Positions 36,046-45,545 are shown, counted from the first letter of the stretch. The stretch: 64,000 nucleotides of DNA from Cytobacillus pseudoceanisediminis (GCF_023516215.1 NZ_CP097349.1:2046001-2110000), one strand, 5' to 3'. The notes: a model not told the origin generated them from the letters alone. Translations and numbers: made by a program.

Positions 36046-36064
36046 AGGTTGGGCCATTGAACCA
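36046..36064. promoter_or_regulatory. Operator palindrome upstream of the GntR regulator
   Basis: AGGTTGGGCCATTGAACCA resembles the cluster consensus in both halves and lies 50 bp before the regulator start, suggesting autoregulation. Confidence 0.6.
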
Positions 36065-36113
36065 TTTTTCCTATATAAAAAGCCCATCAGTAAATTTGCT
36101 TGGAGGGGTATAT

Positions 36114-36809
36114 TTGGACATTAATAGAAAAGGAATTTCGGAGCAGGTAGCCGATAGTATAAAGAAAAAGATCCACAATGGCGAATACAGAGCAGGTGAA
36201 AAAATCCCCGGCGAAAGAGAAATGGGGATGGAGCTTTCTGTCAGCAGAAATACAGTAAGGGAAGCCTATAAAATACTCGAAGCATATGGTTATTTAACCG
36301 CCAAACATGGAACAGGGGTCTTCGTCGCTTCTCCTGAGCAGCAGATACAAAAAATGACTGAAGCTTTTTTTGTATCCTCTGATCAATTTAAGGATTTCTT
36401 CTCCGTCAGAAAAATTCTTGAGGAATGGACAGTAAAATGGTCCATAGAAAATTCAAGCCCGGATCTTATTCAGCAATTAGATCAAATCCTAAAGGAAGCA
36501 AACGAAATTGTAAGCGGTGACCAGGATTTTGACCGTCTGGCTGAGTTGGACCATAAATTTCATATGACGCTTGCTGATCATTCAAATAATGTGGTTCTAG
36601 TAAGGATTATGCACTTTTTAATCGATCTTCTGTCAGAGTCACGTACAAAATCAATTAACATTCCGGGCCGTGCTTTAAAATCTGTCCAGGAGCACGAAAG
36701 GATTCTTGAGGCAATAAAACAGAACAACATTGAGTTGGCTCAGGAACGTATGATTGACCATATTGAAAGTGTAGAATGTTCGATTTCTCAAAATACATTA
36801 TCCAGCTAA
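36114..36809 (+). CDS. FadR-subfamily GntR transcriptional regulator
   Basis: A 231-aa protein with a TTG start after GGAGGGG. The winged HTH (ISEQVADSIKKKIHNGEYRAGEKIPGEREMGMELSVSRNTVREAYKILEAYGYL, read in parts) is followed by GTGVFV. The FCD-type all-helical effector domain has metal/ligand His positions in LDHKFHMTLADHS and VQEHERILEAI. It sits between the exporter and the dehydrogenase genes. It is the obvious ligand-responsive regulator of the catabolic cluster, reading the five shared palindromes. Likely ligands are sulfolactate or a related hydroxyacid. Confidence 0.9.
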   Translation: MDINRKGISEQVADSIKKKIHNGEYRAGEKIPGEREMGMELSVSRNTVREAYKILEAYGYLTAKHGTGVFVASPEQQIQKMTEAFFVSSDQFKDFFSVRKILEEWTVKWSIENSSPDLIQQLDQILKEANEIVSGDQDFDRLAELDHKFHMTLADHSNNVVLVRIMHFLIDLLSESRTKSINIPGRALKSVQEHERILEAIKQNNIELAQERMIDHIESVECSISQNTLSS

Positions 36810-36811
36810 AA

Positions 36812-36878
36812 AAAGCTGTTATGGTGTTTATATGCCTCATCCAATTGGATGGGTCAATAATCACCATACAGCTTTTAT
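36812..36878. terminator. Bidirectional terminator between regulator and dehydrogenase
   Basis: AGCTGTTATGGTG pairs with CACCATACAGCT, flanked by A's and T's. It separates two convergent genes. Confidence 0.75.
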
Positions 36879-37962
36879 TAAAGAGAAAGGCTTTTACTGG
36901 AATGATCAAGTGACCTTGCCTCAGGAAACGGGATATTGAACTTCTCCCCCAAATCTTTTAATTCCTGTTCAACATTGCCTGATAATTCAATACCTGTTAA
37001 TAGCCTGCTGGCACTTTCTCTTTTTCTTCTTTCTCCCGGATAGCGTATTTCACTTACATCTGGTTTCTTAGGAACTTCTTTCATTTCCTGCAGCAGATTT
37101 TGAATAGAGGTAAAGAACAATGTTAAATCCATAAATTTTTTAATATCTAATAACAAAAAGAAGTGTCCAACATTCGCATTCTCTGTTTCATTGTCATCAT
37201 AAAGATTTTTCACATGGGGACCAAATGCTGCTCCTGAAAGTACACCAGTTAATATCTCAACAGCAAGCGCGAGTGCAGCCCCTTTTGCTCCTCCAAGCGG
37301 TAATACAGACCCTCTTAAGGCAGCCGCCGGATCCTTGGTGGAATTCCCATCTACATCAATTGCCCAGTCACCCGGTATTTCATTCCCCTGCTTTGCGGCC
37401 AATATGATTTTCCCTCTGGCCACTATACTGGTTGATAAATCAATAATTACAGGCTGATCGTTGCCAGTTGGAAAGCCAAAGGCGATTGGGTTGGTGCCAA
37501 AGAAAGCTTCCTTCCCTCCCCAGGGTGCAATCCCTGGCGGGGAATTAGTAAAGCCTATACATGCGAGATTCTGCTCGCATGCCATTTGGCAAAAATACGC
37601 AGCAGTCCCAAAATGATTGCTATTACGAATTGCGATTGCTGCTGTGCCATTTTCTTTTGCAGCTTCCATGCCTTCTCTAATTGCCTTCCAGCTGACTACA
37701 TGGCCCAGGCCATTATCGCCATCAATCTGGAGCACGGATGGGGCTTTTTTGTTACTTTTATATCCGGATTTACATTTATTCTTTTATCCATAAATCGTTT
37801 GGCATAAATGGGAAGTCTGCTGATCCCGTGGCTATCCGTGCCTTCTAGGTTTGCTTTTACCAGTGAATCCGCGACAACTTCATAATAATCTTTGGGCATT
37901 CCCATTTTTTCAAGAACTTTTTCACAGAATTCCTTTAGATCCGACTCATTATATGTGTTCAT
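36878..37962 (-). pseudogene. comC: Malate/L-lactate-dehydrogenase family oxidoreductase, ComC-type (R)-sulfolactate dehydrogenase candidate; frameshifted as sequenced
   Basis: From 37962 the frame reads MNTYNESDLKEFCEKVL, EGTDSHGISRLPIYAKR up to VTKK. One base later it continues VLQIDGDNGLGHVVSWKAIREGM, AIRNSNHFGTAAYFCQMA, FTNSPPGIAPWGGKEAFFGTNPIAFGFP and LPLGGAKGAALALAVEIL. These are the conserved blocks of the Ldh/malate dehydrogenase-2 family. The break is near 37740-37750, where CCCC and AAAAAA runs adjoin. The restored length is 361 aa. In sulfolactate clusters ComC oxidises (R)-sulfolactate to sulfopyruvate with NAD(P). Assignment as ComC rests on context. Confidence 0.75.
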
Positions 37963-38035
37963 GTCTAAACTCCTTTTTTTGTACTCTCTTTAAAAAGGAT
38001 TCTCCCTGCTCAAAAATGTGCAGGGAGAAATTGAA

Positions 38036-39202
38036 TCAGGCGCTTCGGTATAGTTTTGTCATGACAAATTCACGATGTCCCAAAGCTTCAGCACTGGTCA
38101 AGCGGCCATTTACCGTGCGGCAAATAACTTCCATTAATTTGTCGCCTGCTTCTTCCAGGGAAATCTGACGGGACAATAATCCCTGTACATCTACATCAAT
38201 ATGCTCGCTCATTGTTCCTGCAGTTATGGGATTTGCGGTAATTTTCACAACAGGCTCAATTGGATTTCCGATAATGTTCCCCTGCCCTGTTGGGAAAAGA
38301 TGGAGTACTGCTCCGCCAGCTGCCATTAACGTAATGCATTCTGCGGCTGCAGAAGAAGTATCCATAAAATACAATCCATTGCCATTATCTGGATTTTCTG
38401 CCGGATCAAGGACCCCAATTACTTCCTTTGTACCTGTTTTGGCGATATTACCAAGAGCCTTTTCTTCTATAGTTGATAGGCCTCCTGCAATATTTCCCTG
38501 TGTTGGCTGTGAACCTAGCAAATCTACTCCTTTGGATTCGATTTCACCAACATAATCTTCATAAATAGCCATAAACTTTTCATGAAGTTCAGGAGTTGCC
38601 ATTCTTTGTGCGATTAGATGCTCCCCACCAGTCAATTCAGATGTTTCCCCAAAGAATACCGTCGCACCGGCATCAACCAGGCGGTCAACTGCCTGAGATA
38701 CTGTTGGGCATGATCCCAGTCCTGTAGTCGTATCCGATTCCCCGCACTTAATGCTGATCGTTAAATCTTTTAGTTCAATCGGTTCTCTCTGCAGTTCAGA
38801 TGCCCATTGAACATACTCTTTTGCTTTCCATGATGCTTGACGGATGGTTTCAAAGTCGCCATTTCCCTCGATAGAAAAATAGGATACAGGTTTGCCAGTT
38901 TCTGCAATACCTTCCGCGATCTTCTTGGACCAGTTTTCTTCAATGCCGATGACAATAACCGCTGCCACATTTGGATTTGAGCCGGTTCCTATCATTGTTC
39001 TGAAATGAAGATCAAGGTCCGGTCCATACTGGAGTCTTCCATATGCGTGTGGAAGTGCCATCGTTCCTTGAACTTGTCTTGCAACAGCCTCACAGGCAGC
39101 ATTTGAGATATCATCAACAGGCAAAATGATGACATGATTGCGTATTCCAACTTTTCCATTTTCTCTGCGGTAACCCATTAGTGTATTATTCATTTCTACC
39201 AC
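38036..39202 (-). CDS. suyB: SuyB-type large subunit of 3-sulfolactate sulfo-lyase (UxaA family)
   Basis: A 388-aa protein of the altronate/galactarate dehydratase C-terminal (UxaA) family. Conserved blocks include [19 protein letters not shown], a cysteine-bearing [31 protein letters not shown] and [23 protein letters not shown]. Family members bind iron. Free-standing large subunits beside a small SAF subunit are typical of SuyAB, which splits (R)-sulfolactate to pyruvate and bisulfite. The neighbouring TRAP, ComC-like and SlcC-like genes fit this better than a sugar-acid dehydratase. It overlaps suyA by 7 nt. Alternative: another split hydroxyacid dehydratase. Confidence 0.8.
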   Translation of the reverse strand: MVEMNNTLMGYRRENGKVGIRNHVIILPVDDISNAACEAVARQVQGTMALPHAYGRLQYGPDLDLHFRTMIGTGSNPNVAAVIVIGIEENWSKKIAEGIAETGKPVSYFSIEGNGDFETIRQASWKAKEYVQWASELQREPIELKDLTISIKCGESDTTTGLGSCPTVSQAVDRLVDAGATVFFGETSELTGGEHLIAQRMATPELHEKFMAIYEDYVGEIESKGVDLLGSQPTQGNIAGGLSTIEEKALGNIAKTGTKEVIGVLDPAENPDNGNGLYFMDTSSAAAECITLMAAGGAVLHLFPTGQGNIIGNPIEPVVKITANPITAGTMSEHIDVDVQGLLSRQISLEEAGDKLMEVICRTVNGRLTSAEALGHREFVMTKLYRSA

Positions 39203-39540
39203 CTCGCCGTTTTAATATTATGAGTATGGACATAATCTCCTACAGCCCATTCTGTTGTAGTTAAGCCAATTTGAATTCCGTATTTTAAGACTGGCTGATT
39301 ACTCTTTAAGTCTACTAATGAAATTTTATGCCCTAAAGGAATATCCCCACGAGACTTTACAGACACCTCAGAATTATCATCCATAAAGATTCCGATAACC
39401 TGTTCTCCTTCTTTTATTGGACTAGTCGCTACCCCTACATGATCTCCCTTATGATGAATTAAAAACTTATGTGTGCTAACCTCTTTAGACTCAGGAGAAT
39501 GCGTGTCTGCCAGAGTTGTAGTTTGACTGTTATTACTCAT
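39196..39540 (-). CDS. suyA: SuyA-type small subunit (SAF domain) of 3-sulfolactate sulfo-lyase
   Basis: A 114-aa protein with a SAF/UxaA N-terminal domain: [27 protein letters not shown], then [33 protein letters not shown] and [10 protein letters not shown]. The HTHN motif and the GHK-x-A/S pattern are typical of SuyA and of the N-terminal part of altronate dehydratases. About 25 polar residues precede the domain. Translationally coupled to suyB by a 7-nt overlap. It is preceded by a perfect copy of the cluster palindrome 22 bp before the ATG. Confidence 0.82.
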   Translation of the reverse strand: MSNNSQTTTLADTHSPESKEVSTHKFLIHHKGDHVGVATSPIKEGEQVIGIFMDDNSEVSVKSRGDIPLGHKISLVDLKSNQPVLKYGIQIGLTTTEWAVGDYVHTHNIKTARW

Positions 39541-39561
39541 TCAATTGCCTCCTTTTGTATT

Positions 39562-39580
39562 TGGTTGGGTGACCCAACCA
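39562..39580. promoter_or_regulatory. Perfect operator palindrome upstream of suyAB
   Basis: TGGTTGGGTGACCCAACCA is a perfect 9-1-9 inverted repeat just before suyA, and the reference for the other four sites. Confidence 0.8.
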
Positions 39581-39651
39581 CTATTTATAGGTTAATTAAA
39601 CCACTCCCAAATGTTAAAGTCAATTATTTATTTAAATTTTCGGAAACTTTT

Positions 39652-40601
39652 TTAAATTACACATAATGACGGCTGATTTTTCATAACCTTTGCTACTTCT
39701 TTTGCCACCAATAAGGAAGTTCTAATTTGTGATTCTTCAGTTAAACCAGCAATGTGCGGAGTAATAACAGCATTCGAGCATGTCAATAGTTTGTTCGACG
39801 GAAGGATTGGTTCTGTCTCAAGCACATCCAGAAACGCTCCTGCAATCGCACCATTGGTTAAAGCAGCTGCAAGATCACGTTCATTTATAATACCGCCTCG
39901 GGAGGTATTAATAATATAGGAAGAAACCTTCATTGATTGAAGTTCTGACTCGGAGATTAAATACTTGGTTGAAGGTGTAAGCGGAACATGCAAGGAAATA
40001 AAATCAGATTCAGCAAGCAGATCTGCTAATGATTCTATTATTTGAACCCCTGTTTCAGAAACAATGTGATCATAATCCGCAATAAAGGGATCATAACCAG
40101 CCACTTTCATTCCAAACGATATTGCTCTTTTAGCAACGCGATGAGAGATTTCCCTAATCCTATAAGGCCCAGCGTTTTACCCGCAAGTTCCATGCCGGTG
40201 TATGTTTTTCTATCCCAATTGCCGTTCCTGACATCATAATCAGCAAGATGAAGAGGCCGGGAAACACTTAACATGGCCATCATCACATACTCGGCCACCG
40301 AAGTAGCATTGGCATTTTTAGCATAAACCACTGGGATTCCCATTTTCTTTGCTGATGCTGTGTCTATATTATCAAGTCCAACTCCAAGCCTGCCTATAAC
40401 CTTTAATTGAGGACCAGCTGCCATTAATTCCTGATCTGCAATTGTTTGATTTCTTACAATTAAACCATCGTAATTGTTAATTTTTCTTAATAATTCTTCA
40501 CGGTTACTCCATAGATTCTCGTCATAATCCACTTGGAAGCCATTGTTTATTAACTCTTCAATTCCTTCTTTCCAGATTAATTCAGTAATTAGGATTTTCA
40601 T
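39652..40601 (-). pseudogene. slcC: D-isomer 2-hydroxyacid dehydrogenase, SlcC-type (S)-sulfolactate dehydrogenase candidate; frameshifted as sequenced
   Basis: The start at 40601 follows AAGGAG. The first part reads MKILITELIWKEGIEEL, DGLIVRNQTIADQELMAAGPQLKVIGRLGVGLDNID, then the Rossmann GLIGLGK. The frame breaks at about 40149-40151 (AAA run) and resumes ISHRVAKRAISFGMKVAGYDPF, FISLHVPLTPSTKYLI, INTSRGGIINERDLAAALTNGAIAGAFLDVLETEP and NAVITPHIAG. One added base gives 316 aa, normal for the family. SlcC oxidises (S)-sulfolactate to sulfopyruvate; with ComC it interconverts the enantiomers. The specificity is inferred from neighbours. Confidence 0.75.
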
Positions 40602-40626
40602 TTTCTCAAGCTCCTTCCAGAATAAA

Positions 40627-40645
40627 TGGTTAGGTGACCCAACCA
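40627..40645. promoter_or_regulatory. Operator palindrome upstream of slcC
   Basis: TGGTTAGGTGACCCAACCA differs from the perfect site by one base. It is 26 bp before the slcC start and followed by CTATA, as at suyAB. Confidence 0.78.
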
Positions 40646-40873
40646 CTATAATTATTAAAACACCCCGGGAAGTTCGGTCAATGTTTTTAGAAAATTCTTT
40701 CTTTAAAATCAAAAACATCAGATTATCCTGATGTTTTTTTAAAGATGTTTATTTGCCGTTTTAAGCTGTTTGTTTGCAAGTTCATGCACTTTCTTTGCAA
40801 AATTTCCTATTAGTTTGCGAATACAGCTGCTTTTTTTGCTAGTATGCAATTTTATTTGCAGAGTTCACAATTC

Positions 40874-40910
40874 AAAAAAAGACCTGCTCAATCCACGAGC
40901 AGACCCCCTT
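40874..40910 (-). terminator. Terminator of the glutaredoxin gene
   Basis: On the minus strand GTCTGCTC pairs with GAGCAGGTC and TTTTTTT follows. Confidence 0.8.
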
Positions 40911-40914
40911 TATA

Positions 40915-41148
40915 TTATTGCTTCACATTCGCCATAATCGTATTTGGATCAAAGCCAATGACCCAATTGCCATTCACATTGATCTGCGGCACTCCCATTT
41001 GTCCGGTGGTTGCAACCAGTTTTTGTGCCTCTCGCTGGTCATTCTGCACATTAACCTCTTTATACTCCAGCCCTTTCTCATCCAGAAAATTCTTCACCAT
41101 CGTACAGTAAGGACATGTATTGGTCGTATAAACCGTAATATTATTCAT
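40915..41148 (-). CDS. Glutaredoxin family protein
   Basis: A 77-aa single-domain thioredoxin-fold protein beginning MNNITVYTTNTCPYCTMVKNFL, with the redox motif CPYC at residues 12-15, the cis-Pro loop QMGVPQINVNG and the final GFDPNTIMANV helix. It reduces disulfides or serves as a NrdH-like electron donor. The start at 41148 is set by AAGGAGG 9 nt upstream; the open frame to 41196 has no ribosome binding site. Monocistronic with its own terminator. Confidence 0.88.
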   Translation of the reverse strand: MNNITVYTTNTCPYCTMVKNFLDEKGLEYKEVNVQNDQREAQKLVATTGQMGVPQINVNGNWVIGFDPNTIMANVKQ

Positions 41149-41165
41149 TTTATATTCCTCCTTCA

Positions 41166-41210
41166 GTAAAAAGACAATGCCAATGTTCTTTGACACTGTC
41201 TTTTTTATTA
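41166..41210. terminator. Terminator downstream of spoVK
   Basis: AAAGACAGTG pairs with CATTGTCTTT around a 14-nt loop and T-rich tails flank both sides, between spoVK and the glutaredoxin gene. Confidence 0.6.
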
Positions 41211-41226
41211 CAATATCAATATCCCC

Positions 41227-42177
41227 TTAATCGGCTTCTTCAAACAACAAATCATTGCTTCTGATGGTCATCAGATCATGTTTGTCATAGCTGTTTTGCA
41301 TTAATAGGCGCATGGCCTGTGCCCGGATTGATTTTTCAATGATATTCCGGATATAGCGCCCATTCGAAAAACTGTTTGGACTGAGATTATTTTTCACAAA
41401 GTGTAAGTGCTCTCTCAGCTTCTTTTCAGATTCGTGGCTTAATGTATATTCCCGTTCCTTCAGCATCCGCTCGCCGATTTCCATCAGCTGCTCAATCGAG
41501 TAGTCAGGGAAGTCAACAACCAGGGGGAACCGGGAATGAAGACCAGGATTCAGCGTCAAGAAGTGATTCATTTCTCTTGAGTAGCCCGCCAGTATCAGAA
41601 TAAATTCATGCTGGCGGTCTTCCATATGCTTTACGAGAGTGTCAATGGCTTCCTTGCCAAAGTCTTTTTCTCCGCCTCTTCCTAAAGAGTATGCTTCATC
41701 GATGAACAGGATCCCGCCTATCGCTTTTTTCACCAGATCCCTTGTCTTCTGGGCAGTATGACCAATATATTCACCGACAAGATCAGCCCGCTCAGCTTCA
41801 ATCAAATGGCCTTTTGACAGTACATTCATTTTTTGAAAAAGCTTGCCTATTAATCGGGCAACCGTTGTTTTACCGGTGCCGGGATTGCCTTTGAACATCA
41901 TATGCAATGCCTGCTTTCCAGCTTTGAGACCGGCTTCCTCCCGCTTTTTATTCACATAAATCCACGCATAGATCTCCTTGATCATTTTCTTCATCTCTTC
42001 CATTCCCACAAGAGCGCCAAGTTCTTTTTCAATTTCTTTCAGAGCTGTATGCTCAGGCGGAATGGCTTTTGGAGCCGCTTGGGATTCGGGAAGCTCTTTT
42101 GTGTATGTTTTTCTCTTTTGTGAATTGAGCACGATGCTGATCTGTCCGTTATTCTTCAGGCGAATCGGCTGGTCCAA
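41227..42177 (-). CDS. spoVK: Stage V sporulation protein K (AAA ATPase)
   Basis: A 316-aa CbxX/CfqX-type AAA ATPase. Walker A is FKGNPGTGKTTVARLIG, Walker B is GGILFIDEAYSL, and sensor regions FILILAGYSREMNHFLTLNPGLHSRFP and SNGRYIRNIIEKSIRAQAMRL follow. SpoVK is needed for spore maturation and is expressed in the mother cell under sigma-E. The B. subtilis neighbourhood is miaA-hfq and then spoVK-hflX-ynbB, so this part of the backbone is conserved except for the inserted catabolic cluster. Confidence 0.93.
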   Translation of the reverse strand: MDQPIRLKNNGQISIVLNSQKRKTYTKELPESQAAPKAIPPEHTALKEIEKELGALVGMEEMKKMIKEIYAWIYVNKKREEAGLKAGKQALHMMFKGNPGTGKTTVARLIGKLFQKMNVLSKGHLIEAERADLVGEYIGHTAQKTRDLVKKAIGGILFIDEAYSLGRGGEKDFGKEAIDTLVKHMEDRQHEFILILAGYSREMNHFLTLNPGLHSRFPLVVDFPDYSIEQLMEIGERMLKEREYTLSHESEKKLREHLHFVKNNLSPNSFSNGRYIRNIIEKSIRAQAMRLLMQNSYDKHDLMTIRSNDLLFEEAD

Positions 42178-42189
42178 AAGCTATCACCT

Positions 42190-42500
42190 CACATTCTTAG
42201 CACAGTATACGCATAGAAGTAATCGTTGTGACAAAAGCCTATATGCATCCGCGAGATTACGGTTATTAGGCTAAAATCCGACAAGTTCCCGTGCGTTTCA
42301 GCAATCACTGATGCAGGAGTGTCGGTTCATGCGGTTTCCCGAGAAATAAGGTGAAATTTTCACCTCTTCGGGCTTTCCTCCGCTTTAGATGCTGCTGATA
42401 CCTGGGAGCATACTGCCTGTTCATGGGAAACAAGGCCAGCAGTCAGGCTCCCTCATATCTACAATAAATTCTCATATCTATATGTATTCAGCCAACCTCC
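42190..42500. other. Structured intergenic region between spoVK and hfq
   Basis: About 310 bp without an ORF but with several strong inverted repeats. AGGTGA/TCACCT lies nested inside CCCGA/TCGGG (about 42338-42370). GGGAGC/GCTCCC spans roughly 42405-42452. G+C is higher than the flanks. It resembles a dispersed intergenic repeat or a small structured RNA; no promoter or terminator decides the strand. Confidence 0.4.
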
Positions 42501-42536
42501 ATTTCATTAAAAATATTTATGCTGTCTTTTCATAAG

Positions 42537-42573
42537 AAAATAGCCCGCTTCAATCAAAGCGGGCTTTTCTTCT
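42537..42573 (-). terminator. Terminator of hfq
   Basis: On the minus strand AGCCCGCTT pairs with AAGCGGGCT and a T-rich tail follows. Confidence 0.8.
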
Positions 42574-42591
42574 GAATGTGCAACTTTTATA

Positions 42592-42825
42592 TTATTGCTG
42601 GTTTTCCATATCCAGCTGAACATTGCGCTGTGGAACGAAGGTAGAAATGGCATGCTTATAAACGAGCTGCTGCTTGCCTTCTGACTCGAATAATACCGTG
42701 AAATTATCAAAGCCTTTGATTTGGCCTCTAATTTGGAATCCATTTAACAAAAATACAGTACAATTAATATTATCCTTGCGTAGCTGATTAAGAACCTGAT
42801 CCTGAATATTGATTGCTGATTTCAT
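42592..42825 (-). CDS. hfq: RNA chaperone Hfq
   Basis: A 77-aa Sm-like protein. Sm1 is [37 protein letters not shown] and Sm2 is [19 protein letters not shown], with the YKHAIST motif that forms the RNA-binding rim. A short tail follows, typical of Firmicute Hfq. It is 76 nt downstream of miaA in the same direction, as throughout Bacillus. Confidence 0.96.
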   Translation of the reverse strand: MKSAINIQDQVLNQLRKDNINCTVFLLNGFQIRGQIKGFDNFTVLFESEGKQQLVYKHAISTFVPQRNVQLDMENQQ

Positions 42826-42901
42826 TATAATCCTCCTCTTTTATCTCTATCATTATGTATTCGATTTTATTTTCAGCTTTCCTTCAATATGAGCAGAAAT
42901 T

Positions 42902-43813
42902 TCAGCGAATTTTTTCAAACTCATGAGGGTCGGCTGTATCGGACATATCAAACCATTCCACATTCATCTTGTTTCGAAACCATGTTAGCTGCCTTTTTGC
43001 ATATCTTCTTGAATTTTGCTTCAGATTTCCTACGGCATCCTCCAGTGATACACGTCCATTAAAGTATTCATACAGTTCTTTATATCCGATGGCCTGTATG
43101 GACTGGCAATCCTTTAATCCCAGATCATACAGGGCTCTCACCTCTTCAAGCAAGCCTTCCTTCATCATGATCTCAACCCGGAGATTGATGCGTTCATATA
43201 AGGTATCCCGGTCCATGGTCAACCCAATCAGCGCCGTATCATAAAGAAGTGCTGGATCCTGATTCTCCTGATACTGAGACATCGTTTTCCCTGTGCAATG
43301 GTAAATTTCCAATGCCCTGACCACTCTTCGAATGTTATTGGGGTGAATTTTTTCCGCACTTTCAGGGTCTATGGCCAAAAGCTCCTTGAAAAGGGCATCG
43401 TTCCCTTCACTTTCTGCGCGTTCCTCCAAAGTTTTTCTGAATTCTTCATCTGAAGGGGCATCAGAAAATTGGTAATCATAAATAACGGATTGAATATACA
43501 ATCCAGTGCCTCCAACGATCATTGGAAGTTTGCCTCTTGAAGTGATCTCTGTGATTTTGCTGCGGACCAGTTCCTGAAATTCAGCTGCCGAAAAGGGATC
43601 TTCAGGATTTTTGATGTCAATTAGATGATGCGGAATTCCTTCCATTTCTTCTTCTTTAATTTTTGCCGTGCCGATATCCATGCTTTTATATATTTGCATA
43701 GAATCTCCGCTGATGATCTCAGCATTAAATCTTTTCGCCAGAAGAATGCTTAATTTTGTTTTTCCAACAGCTGTAGGGCCAATCAGCACTGCAAGCTTTT
43801 CTTTTTCACTCAT
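42902..43813 (-). CDS. miaA: tRNA dimethylallyltransferase MiaA
   Basis: A 303-aa enzyme adding an isopentenyl group to A37 of tRNAs reading UNN codons. The P-loop is IGPTAVGKTKLSI, followed by ISGDSMQIYKSMDIGTAK, GGTGLYIQSVIYDY, NPNNIRRVVRALEIY-like HPNNIRRVVRALEI and KRQLTWFRNKMNVEWFD. Full length and intact. Located upstream of hfq as in other Bacillaceae. Confidence 0.97.
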   Translation of the reverse strand: MSEKEKLAVLIGPTAVGKTKLSILLAKRFNAEIISGDSMQIYKSMDIGTAKIKEEEMEGIPHHLIDIKNPEDPFSAAEFQELVRSKITEITSRGKLPMIVGGTGLYIQSVIYDYQFSDAPSDEEFRKTLEERAESEGNDALFKELLAIDPESAEKIHPNNIRRVVRALEIYHCTGKTMSQYQENQDPALLYDTALIGLTMDRDTLYERINLRVEIMMKEGLLEEVRALYDLGLKDCQSIQAIGYKELYEYFNGRVSLEDAVGNLKQNSRRYAKRQLTWFRNKMNVEWFDMSDTADPHEFEKIR

Positions 43814-44089
43814 CTGTTCACTGCCTTTACTGACATTCTAATTATTATCCCTACCATATAGCAGGAAAATTTTTCAGGTATCATCTTACCATTCTTTTTA
43901 TAAAAACAGAACATTTATGCATTATGAACAAGTTTCACCTTTCCTATTCGACAAGTTTCCTAAAATTTTCTTATAAAATTACATTTTATTAACGATTCCA
44001 TAACAAACAAAGGGTAACCCCCAAAATCATGTTAATTTATTAGAAGGTTATATTGTTACAATATAAATTTGAAATTGGGTGAAGAATTC

Positions 44090-45097
44090 ATGTTAAATAC
44101 ATCTGAAATTGGAATTGACTTAGGAACTGCTAATATACTTGTATACAGCAAAACAAAAGGCATCATCCTTAATGAACCTTCTGTAGTAGCAATTGATACA
44201 GAAACGAAAAAAGTGTTAGCTGTTGGTAAAGAAGCAAAGGAAATGATCGGGAAAACACCAGGCCGCATCGTTGCCATCCGTCCGCTCAAAGACGGGGTTA
44301 TTGCCGATTATGACACCACTACTGAAATGCTTCGCCAGGTTATGCGAAAAGCATCGAAAAAAGTAGGATTTGCAATCAGAAAGCCGAATGTCGTTGTTTG
44401 TACGCCATCTGGTTCGACAAGTGTTGAAAGAAGAGCCATCCATGATGCTGTCCGCAATGCGGGGGCGAAGAAAGTACATCTGATCGAAGAGCCTGTGGCA
44501 GCAGCAATTGGTTCAGGAATGCCTGTCGATGAGCCTGTCGCGAACGTGGTTGTTGACATTGGCGGCGGCTCAACAGAAGTAGCCATCATCTCTTTCGGCG
44601 GAGTGGTAGCCTGCAATTCCATCCGGATTGGCGGCGACAGACTTGACGATGATATTATTCAATATGTACGTAAAGAATACAACGTTCTGATCGGAGAGAG
44701 AACAGCCGAACATATTAAAATGGAAATCGGCTACGCGCTGGTTGACCATGAAGAACTGACAATGGAAGTGCGCGGCCGCGACCTTGTTACCGGCCTGCCT
44801 AAGACGATTACTCTAACTTCCTATGAAATCCGTGATGCAATCAAAGAATCATTGCTTCACATTCTTGAAGCAATCCGCGCAACATTAGAGGACAGCCCGG
44901 CTGAACTCAGCGGAGACATCGTAGACCGAGGTGTGATTCTTTCCGGCGGAGGTGCCCTTTTAAACGGCATGCAGGAATGGCTTTCACAGGAAATTGTAGT
45001 CCCTGTACACCTTGCACCTAGCCCGCTTGAATCTGTAGCGGTTGGAACAGGAAAAGCCCTGCAATTTATTGATAAGCTGCATACGGCAGTGAGATAA
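44090..45097 (+). CDS. mreBH: Rod-shape-determining actin homologue MreBH
   Basis: A 335-aa actin-fold ATPase starting [21 protein letters not shown]. Phosphate 1 is IGIDLGTAN, connect and phosphate 2 are [12 protein letters not shown], the adenosine motif is [13 protein letters not shown]. The length equals B. subtilis MreBH (335 aa) and the sequence is closer to MreBH/Mbl than MreB. MreBH organises lateral wall synthesis and LytE. The start at 44090 is preferred because GGGTGAAG precedes it. It faces away from miaA and has its own terminator. Confidence 0.9.
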   Translation: MLNTSEIGIDLGTANILVYSKTKGIILNEPSVVAIDTETKKVLAVGKEAKEMIGKTPGRIVAIRPLKDGVIADYDTTTEMLRQVMRKASKKVGFAIRKPNVVVCTPSGSTSVERRAIHDAVRNAGAKKVHLIEEPVAAAIGSGMPVDEPVANVVVDIGGGSTEVAIISFGGVVACNSIRIGGDRLDDDIIQYVRKEYNVLIGERTAEHIKMEIGYALVDHEELTMEVRGRDLVTGLPKTITLTSYEIRDAIKESLLHILEAIRATLEDSPAELSGDIVDRGVILSGGGALLNGMQEWLSQEIVVPVHLAPSPLESVAVGTGKALQFIDKLHTAVR

Positions 45098-45102
45098 GCT
45101 AT

Positions 45103-45140
45103 AAGAAAAGCATCCATTCCGCGAAATGGATGCTTTTTTG
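45103..45140 (+). terminator. Terminator of mreBH
   Basis: AAAGCATCCATT pairs with AATGGATGCTTT, followed by TTTT. Confidence 0.85.
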
Positions 45141-45242
45141 TTTTGTATATTGACATTTTGAGCGAAATAAAGTTTTATGAGCGAAAAAAGAAAAATTATG
45201 GGCCAAACACCACTTAGTTTACATAATAAAATTATCGTCGTC

Positions 45243-45286
45243 TATGAATAAAAAAACGCCGAACCACTCTGGTTCAGCGTCGTTCT
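45243..45286 (-). terminator. Minus-strand terminator downstream of the tRNA-Val-like scar
   Basis: On the minus strand ACGCTGAACC pairs with GGTTCGGCGT and TTTTTT follows. No gene precedes it except the tRNA-like remnant at 45483-45545, whose original terminator it may be. Confidence 0.65.
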
Positions 45287-45482
45287 TTTCTACATTACCC
45301 TCTTAAACATTTTCTCCATCTCATAAGTGGAGTAATCAGACTATATAATAGAAGAAAATAAAAGAAATCAAACATTGATATATTGATATTTTTACATTCT
45401 ATTCGATATATAAAGAAGTGAAAATATGGGCAAAGATGGGCAAAAAGTGGGTAGAGTTAAATCAGACTTTCCAATACCCTAT

Positions 45483-45545
45483 TGCTTCCGGCTGGGATCG
45501 AACCACCGACCTCTCCCTGTCAAAGTGGCAAACAGTCACGGAAGC
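45483..45545 (-). pseudogene. D-arm-less tRNA-Val(GAC) remnant
   Basis: The minus strand reads as tRNA-Val: acceptor GCTTCCG/CGGAAGC (perfect), anticodon loop TTTGACA and T-arm GGTTCGATCCC, then the discriminator A. Only about 10 nt separate the acceptor and anticodon arms, so the D-arm is missing, and the anticodon stem does not close well. The termini form a 10-bp inverted repeat (ATTGCTTCCG/CGGAAGCAAT). It is probably an attachment-site scar of an integrated element. Confidence 0.6.
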
